A stretch of 64,000 nucleotides of DNA from positions 248,001 through 312,000 of the forward strand of contig LJIA01000001.1 of the NCBI GenBank assembly GCA_001295775.1, read 5' to 3'. Positions 26,020-35,129 of this stretch are shown here, in pieces. This DNA is from a beta proteobacterium AAP99 (GTDB taxonomy: Bacteria; Pseudomonadota; Gammaproteobacteria; Burkholderiales; Burkholderiaceae_C). The translations under genes and the position numbers were made by a program. Position 1 is the first letter of the stretch. The number at the start of each line of letters is the position of its first letter. A model generated the notes under the pieces. It made no database searches, was not told where the DNA came from, and saw nothing but the letters and a program-made list of their open reading frames with translations.

Positions 26020-27981
26020 ATGGCCCTGCTCAGCCTCATCAAGGTCTACCAGGCCTACGGCCATGTGCCGCTGCTGGACCACGCAGACTTTTCCGTGGAG
26101 CCCGGCGAGCGCATTGCGCTGGTGGGCCGCAATGGCGCGGGCAAGAGCACGCTGCTGCGCATCGTCCTGGGCGAGATCACGCCCGACGATGGCGAGCGCC
26201 GCGCGCAGACCGGCCTGAAGCTGGCGGCCGTGTCGCAGGAGCCGGAGTTCGGCAGCGCACTCACCATCGAGCAGGCCGTGGCCCAGGGGCTGGGCGAGAC
26301 CCAAGGCCTGCTGGATGAATACACCCGCATCGCCGAAGACCCGAACCACACGGCGGACGAACTCGACAGCATTTCCCAGCGCATCGACGCCGTGCAGGGC
26401 TGGCAGATGGGCGCCAAGGTGCAGGCCGCGCTCACGCGTCTGGCACTGGACGGCAGCCGGCCGCTGGCGGGCCTGTCTGGCGGGCAGCGCAAGCGCGTGG
26501 CCATTGCCCGGGCGCTGGTGGCGCAGCCCGATCTGCTGGTGCTTGACGAACCCACCAACCACCTGGACCTGGAAGGTATCCAGTGGCTGGAAGACACGCT
26601 GCTGGCCTTTGCGGGCAGCGTGCTGCTGGTCACCCACGACCGGCGCTTCATGGACCGCGTGAGCACCCGCATCGTTGAGCTGGACCGCGGCAACCTGCAG
26701 AGCTACCCCGGCAACTACAGCGCCTTCCGCCAGCGCCGGGCCGAGCTGGATCATGCCGAGCAGCTCGCCAACGCCCGCTTCGACAAACTGCTCGCCCAGG
26801 AAGAAGTCTGGATCCGCAAGGGCGTGGAAGCGCGCCGCACACGCAGCGTGGGCCGCGTGGCCCGGCTCGAAGACATGCGCCGCGAGCGCGCCGAGCGCCG
26901 CAATCGCCAGGGCAATGTGAACCTGGCCATCGACACCGGCAACCTGGGCAGCAAGCGCGTGGCCGAACTGGAGAACGTGAGCAAGGTCTGGGTGGCGGAG
27001 AGCGGCGAGCGGATCACGGCGGTGAAGGACTTCAGCGCCACCATCCTGCGCGGCGACAAGGTCGGCATCGTCGGCCCCAACGGCGCGGGCAAGACCACGC
27101 TGCTCAAGCTGATCCTGGGCCAGCTGGATGCGGATGCCGGCACCATCAAGCGCGGCAACGGCCTGGAGGTCGCCTACTTCGATCAGCTGCGCGAACAGCT
27201 CGACCCCGAGCGCACCGTGGTGGACACCATCGCCCCCGGTGGCGACACCATCGAGATCGGCGGCCAGAAGAAGCACGTCATGAGCTATCTGGCGGACTTT
27301 CTCTTCCCGGGCGCGCGGGCCCGCTCACCGGTCAAGAGCCTCTCCGGTGGCGAGCGCAACCGCCTGCTGCTCGCGCGCCTGTTCGCCCGCCCCGCCAATG
27401 TGCTGGTGCTGGACGAACCGACGAATGACCTCGACATCGAAACGCTGGAGCTGCTCGAGGAACTGATCCGCGACTACGACGGCACCGTTTTCCTCGTGAG
27501 CCACGACCGCGAGTTCCTCGACAACATCGTCACCCAGACGATTGCCTGGGAAGGCCCGGGCCAGTGGGTGGAATACGCCGGCGGCGTCACTGACTGGCTC
27601 ACCCAGCAGGCGCGGCGCCAGGCCACGCAAGCCGCTGCAAGCCGCGCCGGCGGCACGCCTGCCGCTGCAGGTGCAGTGGCTACCGCGTCCGCACCCGCGT
27701 CCGCACCCGCGGCCGCGCCGGTGGCCAGTGCGGCGCCCAAACGCGGCGTGAAGCTGTCCTTCAAGGAGCAGCGCGAGCTGGACGAACTGCCGGATCGCAT
27801 CGCCAAGCTCGAAGCCGAGCAAGCGGCGCTCAACGCCAAGCTGGCCGACCCGAACTACTACGTCAGTGCCGGCACCGAAGCCGCCCAGACCGCCGCGCGC
27901 GTGGCCGCCATCGACGAAGAATTGCTCGGCCTGCTGGAGCGCTGGGAAGGGCTGGAAGCCAAACGGGCCGGGGCGGCGTAG
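26020..27981 (+). CDS. ABC-F family ATP-binding protein (Uup-like)
   Basis: 653 aa with two ABC domains and no membrane span. Domain 1 has GRNGAGKST, LSGGQRKR and LLVLDEPTNHLD; domain 2 has GPNGAGKTT, LSGGERNR and VLVLDEPTNDLD. The linker between them has the charged helical region RFDKLLAQEEVWIRKGVEAR. An Ala/Pro-rich tether (about 535-575) leads to a C-terminal coiled coil (ELDELPDRIAKLEAEQAALN), as in Uup. ABC-F proteins act on the ribosome or in DNA metabolism rather than transport. It is probably co-transcribed with orn. Confidence 0.93.
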   Translation: MALLSLIKVYQAYGHVPLLDHADFSVEPGERIALVGRNGAGKSTLLRIVLGEITPDDGERRAQTGLKLAAVSQEPEFGSALTIEQAVAQGLGETQGLLDEYTRIAEDPNHTADELDSISQRIDAVQGWQMGAKVQAALTRLALDGSRPLAGLSGGQRKRVAIARALVAQPDLLVLDEPTNHLDLEGIQWLEDTLLAFAGSVLLVTHDRRFMDRVSTRIVELDRGNLQSYPGNYSAFRQRRAELDHAEQLANARFDKLLAQEEVWIRKGVEARRTRSVGRVARLEDMRRERAERRNRQGNVNLAIDTGNLGSKRVAELENVSKVWVAESGERITAVKDFSATILRGDKVGIVGPNGAGKTTLLKLILGQLDADAGTIKRGNGLEVAYFDQLREQLDPERTVVDTIAPGGDTIEIGGQKKHVMSYLADFLFPGARARSPVKSLSGGERNRLLLARLFARPANVLVLDEPTNDLDIETLELLEELIRDYDGTVFLVSHDREFLDNIVTQTIAWEGPGQWVEYAGGVTDWLTQQARRQATQAAASRAGGTPAAAGAVATASAPASAPAAAPVASAAPKRGVKLSFKEQRELDELPDRIAKLEAEQAALNAKLADPNYYVSAGTEAAQTAARVAAIDEELLGLLERWEGLEAKRAGAA

Positions 27982-27989
27982 CCCGGACT

Positions 27990-28068
27990 TGAAAGACTAG
28001 ATGGGCTTCTGGTGCGGGTCTTCAGGCCAAAATGGCTGGAGAGGGCCGTGGGACAAGCGGGAAGGCTT
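27990..28068 (+). repeat. Dispersed palindrome family, copy B
   Basis: Contains GCTTCTGGTGCGGGTCTTCA, GGCCAAAATGGCTGG and GGACAAGCGGGAAGGC in the same order as copies C and D. It lies between the ABC-F stop and a small membrane protein gene. Confidence 0.75.
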
Positions 28069-28097
28069 TGCAGGATTAGGCGGTTGAGCGTGGACGA

Positions 28098-28424
28098 ATG
28101 AGTGACATGAGCGACGACCAGACACCCCTTCGCCAAGAGATTGATCCAAAGTCGGACTCCATTGACCGCCCTACGCTGGTCGTGCTGTGCATCAAGGCCT
28201 ACCTGTTGGTTTGCGTGCTTGGCGCGATGTTTCTGCTAGGTAATGGAGTTGCAGGAGGGAAGCTGACACCGGGGCAGTTTGCGGTGATCTTCTTTCTCGC
28301 GGGGCCGGCTTTGGTATTGGCTTACATCGCGCTGCAGGCGTTGATGGAGGGAGCCTCCCTGAAGAGCACCGCGCTCGTGCTCGCCGCCATTGCTGTCGCC
28401 GTGCTCGCCTGGGTGTTGTTCTAG
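28098..28424 (+). CDS. Small membrane protein of unknown function
   Basis: 108 aa. A polar N-terminus (1-25) is followed by three hydrophobic segments: TLVVLCIKAYLLVCVLGAMF, FAVIFFLAGPALVLAYIALQ and ALVLAAIAVAVLAWVLF. No family was recognised. The gene is followed by a strong terminator and preceded by palindrome copy B, so it may be monocistronic. The hydrophobic pattern and terminator support a real gene; the start could also be the second Met (28107). Confidence 0.6.
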   Translation: MSDMSDDQTPLRQEIDPKSDSIDRPTLVVLCIKAYLLVCVLGAMFLLGNGVAGGKLTPGQFAVIFFLAGPALVLAYIALQALMEGASLKSTALVLAAIAVAVLAWVLF

Positions 28425-28442
28425 CTCACACAGGGAAATGGA

Positions 28443-28468
28443 AAACGGCCGGTTCTCACCGGCCGTTT
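28443..28468. terminator. Intrinsic terminator hairpin between the small membrane protein and tRNA-Arg
   Basis: An 11-bp perfect stem AAACGGCCGGT/ACCGGCCGTTT with a 4-nt loop. On the plus strand it ends the membrane protein transcript. On the minus strand, where TTTT follows the stem, it sits 5 nt downstream of the tRNA 3' end, so it is likely bidirectional. Confidence 0.8.
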
Positions 28469-28473
28469 GTATT

Positions 28474-28549
28474 TGGCGCCCCCGACACGAATCGAACGTG
28501 CGACCCTCCCCTTAGGAGGGGGATGCTCTATCCACTGAGCTACAGGGGC
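28474..28549 (-). tRNA. tRNA-Arg (anticodon CCT)
   Basis: The reverse complement reads GCCCCTG acceptor, D arm GCTC/GAGC, anticodon stem TCCCC/GGGGA with loop CTCCTAA, T arm GCACG/CGTGT around TTCGATT, then CGGGGGC, a G discriminator and an encoded CCA. The length is 76 nt. The anticodon CCT (28514-28516 on the plus strand as AGG) reads the AGG arginine codon. Confidence 0.96.
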
Positions 28550-28575
28550 AATGGCGTGAATCTTAACGGGACGGC

Positions 28576-30357
28576 CTACAGCATCCACTCCACCGGCAGC
28601 CAATGCAGCAGCCAGCTCAGAAAGCGGCGCCAGAGGCCGGCATTGGGTTCGGTGCGGTGCTCGAGCTCGCCTTCGGCCGTGCGTTCGATCCAGACCACCT
28701 GGCCGCGCGCGTCTAGGCGCACTTCGTAGGCCTCGGTGGTTAGTTCGCGGTCGAGGCCCTCGGCCACCTGGCGGCTGATGGCGGGGCTGTCGATGATCAG
28801 GCCCATCTCCGAGTTCAGGAAGAAGGAGCGTTGATCGAGATTGAAGCTGCCCACGAACAGGCGCGAGCGGTCCACGAGGAAGGTCTTGCCGTGCAGGCTG
28901 GCGGCCGAACCCGCGGCGCTGCCGCCACCGGCCAGCAGCGCACGGTCGCGCCGCGTGGCATTGAGCAGGCCGGCGCGGCCGCTGCGTTGTGCGAGCGTTG
29001 CGTCCGGCTTGAATTCGTAGAGGCGCACACCGGCGGCGAGGAGGGCCTTGCGGCGCTTGGCGTAGCCGGCGTGGACGGAAGCCACGTCCGTCGCGGCGAG
29101 CGAATTGGTGACGATGCGGGTCTGCACGCCGCTCTTTGCGAGTTCGGCCAGGATGGCGCTGCCACGCTCGCCCGGCACGAAGTAGGCGGACACCAGATCG
29201 ACCTCGCTTTGCGCGCGGCCGAGCTCGGTGCTCAGGCGATCCAGCATCAGCGCACGCTCCGGCGCGGTGCCGCTGAACTTGCTGGGTGGGTCGGACACCA
29301 CGCGCACCCGCGCCCAGTTCAGCGGGCGGCTTTGCTGCAGCAGGGCCTGCACGGTGGTGCTGCGGTCCAGCGCATCCAGGTAGGGCTCGGCGGCCAGCCC
29401 GCTCTTGATGGCGGCCACGCGATCGGCCAGGGACTCCGGCGGCTCCACGGCCTGCGCCTGGCCGGCATTGGCGAGCAGGCGGTCGATCGGGTAGGCGAAG
29501 TCACTGTTCCAGTATTGGTCGAACCAGGCGCCGACCTCGCGCGCCACGGGGCCGATGGCCAGGGCATCCACGTCGGCAAAGTTCACTTCATCGTCGATGC
29601 CGAAGTAGGGGTCGCCGATGTTGCGCCCGCCCACCAGCGTGGCCAGCGAATCGGCCGTGAGGGACTTGTTGTGCATGCGCTGGTTCAGGCGCGAGAAGTC
29701 GCTCAGGTAGCCCAGGCGCTTGAAGCTGCGGCCGCTGAAGGGGTTGAACAGGCGCACCTCGAAATGGGGCAGGGCATGGAGTTCGGCCAGCAGCCGGTCC
29801 ATGCCCTCGATGCCGTTGTCATCCAGCAGCAGGCGCACGCGCACGCCGCGCTCGGCCGCGGCGCGCAACTCGTCGAGTAGCAGCAGGCCGGTGGTGTCGC
29901 TCTTCCAGATGTAGTACTGCACGTCCAGGGACTGCACGGCATTGCGCACCAGCAGCACGCGCGCCGCATAGGCCTCCAGCGGCGAGCTCAGAACCAGCAC
30001 GCCGCTGTGCTCGGCCGGCACGCCTGCCGGGTGGCGGATGGCGGCAAAGGGGCTGGCGGGCGGCGCGGCAGCCGCGCTTTGAGCGGAGTGTTGGGTCGGG
30101 AGGGTCGGGGGCATGGTGTGGCTGGGCGAGGCAGCGGCGGTTGTTGGTGCGGGCGCTGCGGCCCGAGGCGCCGGCAGGGGCAAGGGAAACTGCATGGACG
30201 AGCTGCGCCCTTCCAGCGAGGGCAGCGGGGCCGCACAGCCTGACAGCAGCCACACCAGCGCGCCCAGCAGCGCGAGCTTGATGCAGGCGGCGATCAGCCC
30301 GATACGCCAGCCGTGTGAGGCCGGGCGCCAGGCGTGCGTGCTCGAACGATGGGGCAT
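28576..30357 (-). CDS. Phospholipase D/cardiolipin synthase-like lipoprotein
   Basis: 593 aa from the ATG at 30357. A signal sequence with lipobox LLSGC (Cys41) suggests a lipid-anchored envelope protein. Two HKD motifs are present: MHNKSLTADSLATLVGGRNI in the first half and LHGKTFLVDRSRLFVGSFNL in the second. The D-N-G segment LLLDDNGIEGMDRLLAELHA precedes the first. This layout fits the PLD superfamily of phosphatidyltransferases or phospholipases (ClsC-like). A frame open to 30600 is rejected because it would translate palindrome copy C. It lies just after tRNA-Arg on the same strand in genomic order. Confidence 0.88.
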   Translation of the reverse strand: MPHRSSTHAWRPASHGWRIGLIAACIKLALLGALVWLLSGCAAPLPSLEGRSSSMQFPLPLPAPRAAAPAPTTAAASPSHTMPPTLPTQHSAQSAAAAPPASPFAAIRHPAGVPAEHSGVLVLSSPLEAYAARVLLVRNAVQSLDVQYYIWKSDTTGLLLLDELRAAAERGVRVRLLLDDNGIEGMDRLLAELHALPHFEVRLFNPFSGRSFKRLGYLSDFSRLNQRMHNKSLTADSLATLVGGRNIGDPYFGIDDEVNFADVDALAIGPVAREVGAWFDQYWNSDFAYPIDRLLANAGQAQAVEPPESLADRVAAIKSGLAAEPYLDALDRSTTVQALLQQSRPLNWARVRVVSDPPSKFSGTAPERALMLDRLSTELGRAQSEVDLVSAYFVPGERGSAILAELAKSGVQTRIVTNSLAATDVASVHAGYAKRRKALLAAGVRLYEFKPDATLAQRSGRAGLLNATRRDRALLAGGGSAAGSAASLHGKTFLVDRSRLFVGSFNLDQRSFFLNSEMGLIIDSPAISRQVAEGLDRELTTEAYEVRLDARGQVVWIERTAEGELEHRTEPNAGLWRRFLSWLLHWLPVEWML

Positions 30358-30738
30358 GGGCGGATTGCGGCAGCGCCGGAAGACTCGCAAGGGGTGCGCC
30401 GGACTGTAGCCAGAACCGCCAGCCTCCGCCGCCATCGTGCCCTGTTTGCGGGGCTTCAGCCCGCATCCGCGAGGCAAGACGCGCTTCTGGTGCGGCTTTT
30501 CGGGGCAAACCGGCTGGAAAGCCGCGCCGGACAAGCGGAAAGACTTTGGCTCGGACGCTGACCGCGCAAGCCGGTGAGCCCGCATGCGTTGCGCGTGCAC
30601 GTCGGCCGGGCCGAAGGCATGAACGATTGCCTAAGAAGTTGCTCAGTCTGCATTTGCTATCGACCGCGCTCAAGACCTGCGCCCGCGCTGCCGAAAGCAT
30701 TGCCGTAGGGGGCCAAGCCTCCGCAACCGGAGCAGAGC
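30358..30738. other. Intergenic region with hairpin and palindrome copy C
   Basis: Between the divergent PLD gene and a secreted protein gene. TTGCGGGGCTTCAGCCCGCA near 30445-30466 is a stem-loop, followed by copy C at 30472-30546. No gene was found. Confidence 0.5.
30472..30546 (+). repeat. Dispersed palindrome family, copy C
   Basis: GCGCTTCTGGTGCGGCTTTT, then GGGCAAACCGGCTGGAAAGC, CGCGCCGGACAAGCGGAAAG. The same arrangement as copy D at 36535. Confidence 0.8.
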
Positions 30739-31185
30739 GTGAGCAGCATGGCGCGATGGAGTGCATGGATAGCCGTAGTGGCGGGCTGGGCGGCGGCAAT
30801 GCCCGCTGTGGCACAGTCCCACAGCAACACCATGCTGGTGACGGCCAGCGTCCGCGCCTATACACAGGTGCGCATGATCGAGCAGCCTGCGCGCATCCAG
30901 GTGACCGCAGCGGCGCGCGAGCGCGGCTATGTGGACGTACCGGCCGCATGGGTGGTGCTGATCCGCTCCAATGAACCGCGCGGCCACCAGCTCAGCCTCG
31001 CGCCCGTGGCGCTGCCGGGCGTGCGGATGAGCCTGCTCAACGGTCAAGGGCTGCCGGCGGCGGCCCTGCGTGTGGCGCCGGGCGGGCCAGCGCCGGCACC
31101 GGTGACGGTAGGCGCGCGCATCTGGGTGGGGCCGGACACGCCGGCCGAACTGCCGGCGCCGCGTCTGGCCGTGGAAGCGATCTGA
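30739..31185 (+). CDS. Secreted protein of unknown function next to the fimbrial operon
   Basis: 148 aa from GTG 30739 (or 145 aa from ATG 30748). A clear signal peptide ends in AMPAVA before QSHSNT. The mature part is about 120 aa, beta-rich by appearance (VTASVRAYTQVRMIEQPARI; YVDVPAAWVVLIRSNEPRGH). No family was recognised. It converges on the chaperone-usher operon, whose last gene ends 40 nt away, so a role in pilus function is possible but only inferred from position. Confidence 0.6.
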   Translation: MSSMARWSAWIAVVAGWAAAMPAVAQSHSNTMLVTASVRAYTQVRMIEQPARIQVTAAARERGYVDVPAAWVVLIRSNEPRGHQLSLAPVALPGVRMSLLNGQGLPAAALRVAPGGPAPAPVTVGARIWVGPDTPAELPAPRLAVEAI

Positions 31186-31224
31186 GCGCCGCCGCGGCGA
31201 ACAGCCGAGCAAGCGCGACCGGAT

Positions 31225-31743
31225 TCAGAACGTGATGCTGATCACAACCGGCGCCGTGGTGGTGTAGGTGCCGGGGGCGACATTCTGGCCGCCGGGAACG
31301 CGCACAAACACCTGGCCGGTCGCCTGCTGCGTCGGGTTGGTGGGCGTGAGTGTGAGCACGACCGGGCCGCCCACGAAGGTGCCCGCTGATCCGTCGCCGC
31401 GCACCAGGGTGTAGGCCGCGTCGGCAAACAGGTTGTAGTTCAGCGTGTCCGCCACGGGGCTGCCGACGAGCGTGCGATTGGCATAGCTGCCTGAGCCTGT
31501 GCTGAAAAACGAGCGCAGGGTGACGCTCTCTGACTGGCCGCCACCCACGGTGCGTGTGCAGGTGACGGTGAAGGTCCACGGCGCAGGTTGCAGCGCATTG
31601 ATGGTGTCGTACACGCCCAGGTTGAGCGTGGACGGAAAGCTCACGGAGCAGCTCGCCGCCCAGGCGTGGCCCATGCTCATGCCCAGCGCCGCCGCGAGTG
31701 CGAGCGCGGCGCGCTTCAGTGAGTGTGTCCTGCCCTGCGTCAT
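31225..31743 (-). CDS. Csu-type fimbrial subunit (spore coat U/SCPU domain), probable tip protein
   Basis: 172 aa. A signal peptide ends in HAWA before ASCSVSFPSTLNLGVYD. The SCPU domain shows the paired cysteines (ASC..., TVTCTRT), LNYNLFADAAYTLVRGDGS in the middle and a C-terminal VVISITF strand for donor-strand exchange. It is the last gene of the minus-strand fimbrial operon, where Csu systems encode the tip adhesin; it has only one SCPU domain, whereas CsuE-like tips usually have two. Confidence 0.85.
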   Translation of the reverse strand: MTQGRTHSLKRAALALAAALGMSMGHAWAASCSVSFPSTLNLGVYDTINALQPAPWTFTVTCTRTVGGGQSESVTLRSFFSTGSGSYANRTLVGSPVADTLNYNLFADAAYTLVRGDGSAGTFVGGPVVLTLTPTNPTQQATGQVFVRVPGGQNVAPGTYTTTAPVVISITF

Positions 31744-31753
31744 GGCCTGAATC

Positions 31754-34267
31754 CTATCGTGCCGGCGGCGTGCAGCGCAGCCGACCCCAGTCCTTCATGC
31801 CGTCTGCAGTGTGGCCCTCAGGTACGTTTGCACGGCACAGCGTTTGCCCTGCTGCACGCGCCTCGAGGGCCTGCACGCCGGTCGCGTCATTCATGAACAC
31901 ACGGCCGTCGCGGCCAAGAGCCACCGTCTGGTCACCCGGCAGGGCGCGCAGCTCGGTGCCGGGGGGCAGGGGCTGGTCACGCTCATTCACAATCAGGCCG
32001 GTGGCCGGGCTGAGCCGGCGCACGGGCATCGTCACGGCCACGCCGCTGCGGGTGTAGGGCACGACGTCCACCTTGAGGCTGCGGATCTCCATGTCCATGG
32101 CCAGATCCAGCGGCTCGATGGCGATCTCGTTGCGGTTGTAGGGCAGCAGGTTGGGGATGACGATGCGGCCGCGCGCGTCCGTGCGGCCGGCCGGCAGGTT
32201 GTTGGCGTAGATGCGGGTTTCCGGGCTGTCGGGCACGGTGACCACGGCAAAGGCATCACCCAGGTTGCGCGAGACGATCCATTCGCCATCGAGCCAGCCC
32301 ACTGCGCCGCGCACGCCGGCCCGTACGGCCTGGCTGCCGGGGCGGCGCTCGGCGTCCAGGCTCACGCCGTACTGCATGGCTTCATACTGGGACTCTGCGC
32401 GCAGCAGGCCGCGGTCAGACACCTCGATTGCGCCACTGGCACCCAGGCGGCCCTCGGGCGCGCGCTGCGCCCGCAGTGAAAACTCGCGCCGGCCTGCGGT
32501 GTCTTGCGCGGTCGCGCTGGCGGACCAGCCGGCATCCAGAGGCAGGCTGATGAAGGCAGAGGCTGAGTGGCTGCCGCAGGACTGACCGGGCACCGATCCG
32601 CAGGCCTGCGCCACATGCTGCAGGCTCACACCCAGAAAGGCGCGGCGGCCCACGGGCTGGCTGTAGCTGAGCGAGCGGATCGTCGTGTCGCTTCGTGATC
32701 GGTCAAAGGGAGAGGTTCGGATCCATGCTGCCGCCAGCGAACCGCGTCCGCCCAGGCTCATGCTCGCGCTGGCGTCCAGCTCTGCGCGAGCCTGCAGACT
32801 GGCGAGCACCAGGCCGCTGGCAGGCGCATCCAGCGTGGCCAGGCTGGTGAAGGCTTGCGAAGTCTGGCGATAGCGCAGCGCCAGGCCGAGCCGGGCGGCG
32901 CCCAGGTTGCTGGCCGAGATGCTCACGCCCGCCTGCGTGCCGCTGCCCTTGCCGTCGGCACTGCTTGCGGCAAGCTGCGTGGACAGCACGCCCCAGTCAC
33001 CCAGCAGGCTCACCAACCCGCCAGTGGCAAGGCGGTGCTTGGCACTGAGTTCGCCACCCAGCTCGGTGGTGAGCCGTTCGCTCAGGCCGCGGCGCCAGCT
33101 GCCGCTTGCGAACGCGGTGCCGTAGGCATCGCTGCGCTCTCCAAAGCCCTGACGCAACGCGCCGATCTCGGCGCTGTACGACTGCAGCCCGGGCGCAAGC
33201 AGGCTGGCACTGGCCACGAAGGGCTGGGTGAGCACGGTCTCGCGGCCCAGCAGATCACGCACGATGACGGTGACGGTGCCGGCACCGCTGACGGTCGGAA
33301 TGCCGCTGATGCTGAACGGCCCCGCAGGCACCGACTGCGAGCGCGTGAGCGCGTTGTTGACGAACACGTCCACCGTGGACGGTAGGCTGGCCGACGCGCC
33401 GAACTGCAGCAGGGGCGAGGTGACGAGCGTGGGGTCCGTGGCAAAGTTGGACGCGAACTGCACGCCGCCAAAGCGCACCGGCCGCGTGAGGTTGGCCCCG
33501 GTGATCGCGTCGCCCACGCGCAGGCTGGCCAACTGCTCCGGCAGATCCCGCACGTAGGTGGTTTCCAGACGCACGAATCGGCTGTCGCGCGCGGGCAGGC
33601 GGGCGAGCAGCTGCTGCGAGTTCAGCGCGCCCCATGGGCCGAAGACGGCCGCATCCGTATTGAGCACGAGCGTGTCGTCAGTCACCTGCGCTTTGCTGCG
33701 CGTGGCGGACAGGTCGTAGTTGAGGAAGCCGCCCGGGCTGGGTGGGGTGGGCAGCAGGCGCTGGCGCTGGCCCGCAGCCAGGCTCGTCGCATCAAACGCC
33801 TCGGCCGGCAGGGTGAGTGCGAGGGTGAGGCGCGTGGCGTCGTATCTGCTTGCTTGAGCGCCGAGCGCGGCCAGCGGCAGCCAGCGCTGGCCATCGATCA
33901 GTACCGCTTGGGCGGCCAGCTGCCCAGCCAGACGGCGCAGTCGCCATGCGGCGAGATCGTCAATGTTCACCAGCAGGGCGCCGCTGACGGTGCGCTTGAA
34001 GGCCGTTGCCGCGCCCTGCGCCACGCCGTTGACGGTGACCTCCAGCAGCACATCCTGCGCCCCAGCGGTGTCCACCGGCGCCGGATCGGTGGCGCGGAGC
34101 TCGGATGGCAGGCTGGGCGCGGAAGTTTGGGCGCTTGCCGGTGACTGGCCTCCGAGGGCGCACACGGCCAGCAGGGCGGCGCGTAGTGCCACGCGAATCG
34201 GCGCGCTGTATGGCGCGTCTCCGGCGAGGCGCGTGCAGGCGAGCGCTGGAGAACCGCCGGAACTCAC
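31754..34267 (-). CDS. Fimbrial outer membrane usher protein
   Basis: 837 aa. Signal peptide ending in SPASAQ, then an N-terminal domain (VLLEVTVNGVAQGAATAFKR), a beta-barrel with the usher signature (RVGDAITGANLTRPVRFGGV; FVNNALTRSQSVPAGPFSIS; GAGTVTVIVRDLLGRETVLT) and C-terminal domains (LLPYNRNEIAIEPLDLAMDM). It forms the pore through which chaperone-subunit complexes are assembled. GTG at 34267 overlaps the chaperone stop by 4 nt. Codon use and GC are like the neighbours. Confidence 0.94.
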   Translation of the reverse strand: MSSGGSPALACTRLAGDAPYSAPIRVALRAALLAVCALGGQSPASAQTSAPSLPSELRATDPAPVDTAGAQDVLLEVTVNGVAQGAATAFKRTVSGALLVNIDDLAAWRLRRLAGQLAAQAVLIDGQRWLPLAALGAQASRYDATRLTLALTLPAEAFDATSLAAGQRQRLLPTPPSPGGFLNYDLSATRSKAQVTDDTLVLNTDAAVFGPWGALNSQQLLARLPARDSRFVRLETTYVRDLPEQLASLRVGDAITGANLTRPVRFGGVQFASNFATDPTLVTSPLLQFGASASLPSTVDVFVNNALTRSQSVPAGPFSISGIPTVSGAGTVTVIVRDLLGRETVLTQPFVASASLLAPGLQSYSAEIGALRQGFGERSDAYGTAFASGSWRRGLSERLTTELGGELSAKHRLATGGLVSLLGDWGVLSTQLAASSADGKGSGTQAGVSISASNLGAARLGLALRYRQTSQAFTSLATLDAPASGLVLASLQARAELDASASMSLGGRGSLAAAWIRTSPFDRSRSDTTIRSLSYSQPVGRRAFLGVSLQHVAQACGSVPGQSCGSHSASAFISLPLDAGWSASATAQDTAGRREFSLRAQRAPEGRLGASGAIEVSDRGLLRAESQYEAMQYGVSLDAERRPGSQAVRAGVRGAVGWLDGEWIVSRNLGDAFAVVTVPDSPETRIYANNLPAGRTDARGRIVIPNLLPYNRNEIAIEPLDLAMDMEIRSLKVDVVPYTRSGVAVTMPVRRLSPATGLIVNERDQPLPPGTELRALPGDQTVALGRDGRVFMNDATGVQALEARAAGQTLCRANVPEGHTADGMKDWGRLRCTPPAR

Positions 34268-35058
34268 TGCAGCGTCAGTTCCACCCGGCGCTGCCCAGCC
34301 ACGGTGCCCAACTGCAGCTCGAAAGCGGTACCAGCGGCCAGGGCCGAGGCTTGCGCGGGGCTGAGTGGGATGTCCACCGTGCGGGTGGCGCCGGGCAGCA
34401 CATAGATCAGACCCTGATCTTCACCCACCGCAGTGCTGTTGCGCAGCAGCCGGGCCGACACAAAGCGCGCCGTGTGCTTGCCGCTGTTGGTGGCGCTGAG
34501 CCGGGCAAGCTCCGTGCCTTCAGCCGTGCGCGCCCGGCGCAAGGTCCAGTCCACCTGCGCAGCCAGAGACTCGTCGCTGGGTGCTGTGGTCATGCCGGCG
34601 GGTTCCACGAACAAGGGCACGGACATGCGCAGCGCCAGTTGAACGGCAGCTGCACCCGGCGCCGGCGCGGGCGGCACCTCGTCCACGATGATGCGGTAGG
34701 TGCGCTGCTGCGCCTCGGCCGCCACCGCGCCGCGCAGGCCCACGCGGATCATCTGCGTGGCCTTGGGCGGCACGGTGACCACCAGCGGCGTGACGATCAG
34801 GTCGCCCGTGGCTTCGGTGGCGTCGGTGCCCTCGCGCTGGTGCCAGCGCAGGCCGCTGATCTGGATGGTGACCGGGTTGGCGTCGTTGTTGGTCAGCATC
34901 ATGACCGCGGAGCGGCTGCGTTCGTGCAGGTCGATGCGCGTCGGGCTGATGGCAAAGTCGCCCGCGGCCGCCATGCCGGGCAGGGTCAGCAGGGTCGCCA
35001 ACCACCCGATCAGCAGGCCGGTGCGGAGATGATCAATCCAGTGGTGCAAGGGCTTCAT
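34264..35058 (-). CDS. Periplasmic fimbrial chaperone
   Basis: 264 aa. Signal peptide ends near GMAAAGD. The PapD-like first domain has FAISPTRIDLHERSRSAVMM, LTNNDANPVTIQISGLRWH, and LIVTPLVVTVPPKATQMIRV with the conserved Pro-x-x-x-Gln-x-x-Arg motif. The second domain ends with YVLPGATRTVDIPLSPAQA. It holds SCPU subunits in the periplasm and delivers them to the usher. It lies between the paired pilin genes and the usher gene. Confidence 0.93.
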   Translation of the reverse strand: MKPLHHWIDHLRTGLLIGWLATLLTLPGMAAAGDFAISPTRIDLHERSRSAVMMLTNNDANPVTIQISGLRWHQREGTDATEATGDLIVTPLVVTVPPKATQMIRVGLRGAVAAEAQQRTYRIIVDEVPPAPAPGAAAVQLALRMSVPLFVEPAGMTTAPSDESLAAQVDWTLRRARTAEGTELARLSATNSGKHTARFVSARLLRNSTAVGEDQGLIYVLPGATRTVDIPLSPAQASALAAGTAFELQLGTVAGQRRVELTLQ

Positions 35059-35129
35059 GATGGAAAGAGGGCGCGTGGAACAGGTAGAAGCCTACCCGCT
35101 CGACGCGCCCGGTCGGCGATGAATCCTGC

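Noticed and set aside
30358-30600. N-terminal extension of the phospholipase D gene
   Set aside because: It would translate palindrome copy C and displace the signal sequence from the N-terminus.
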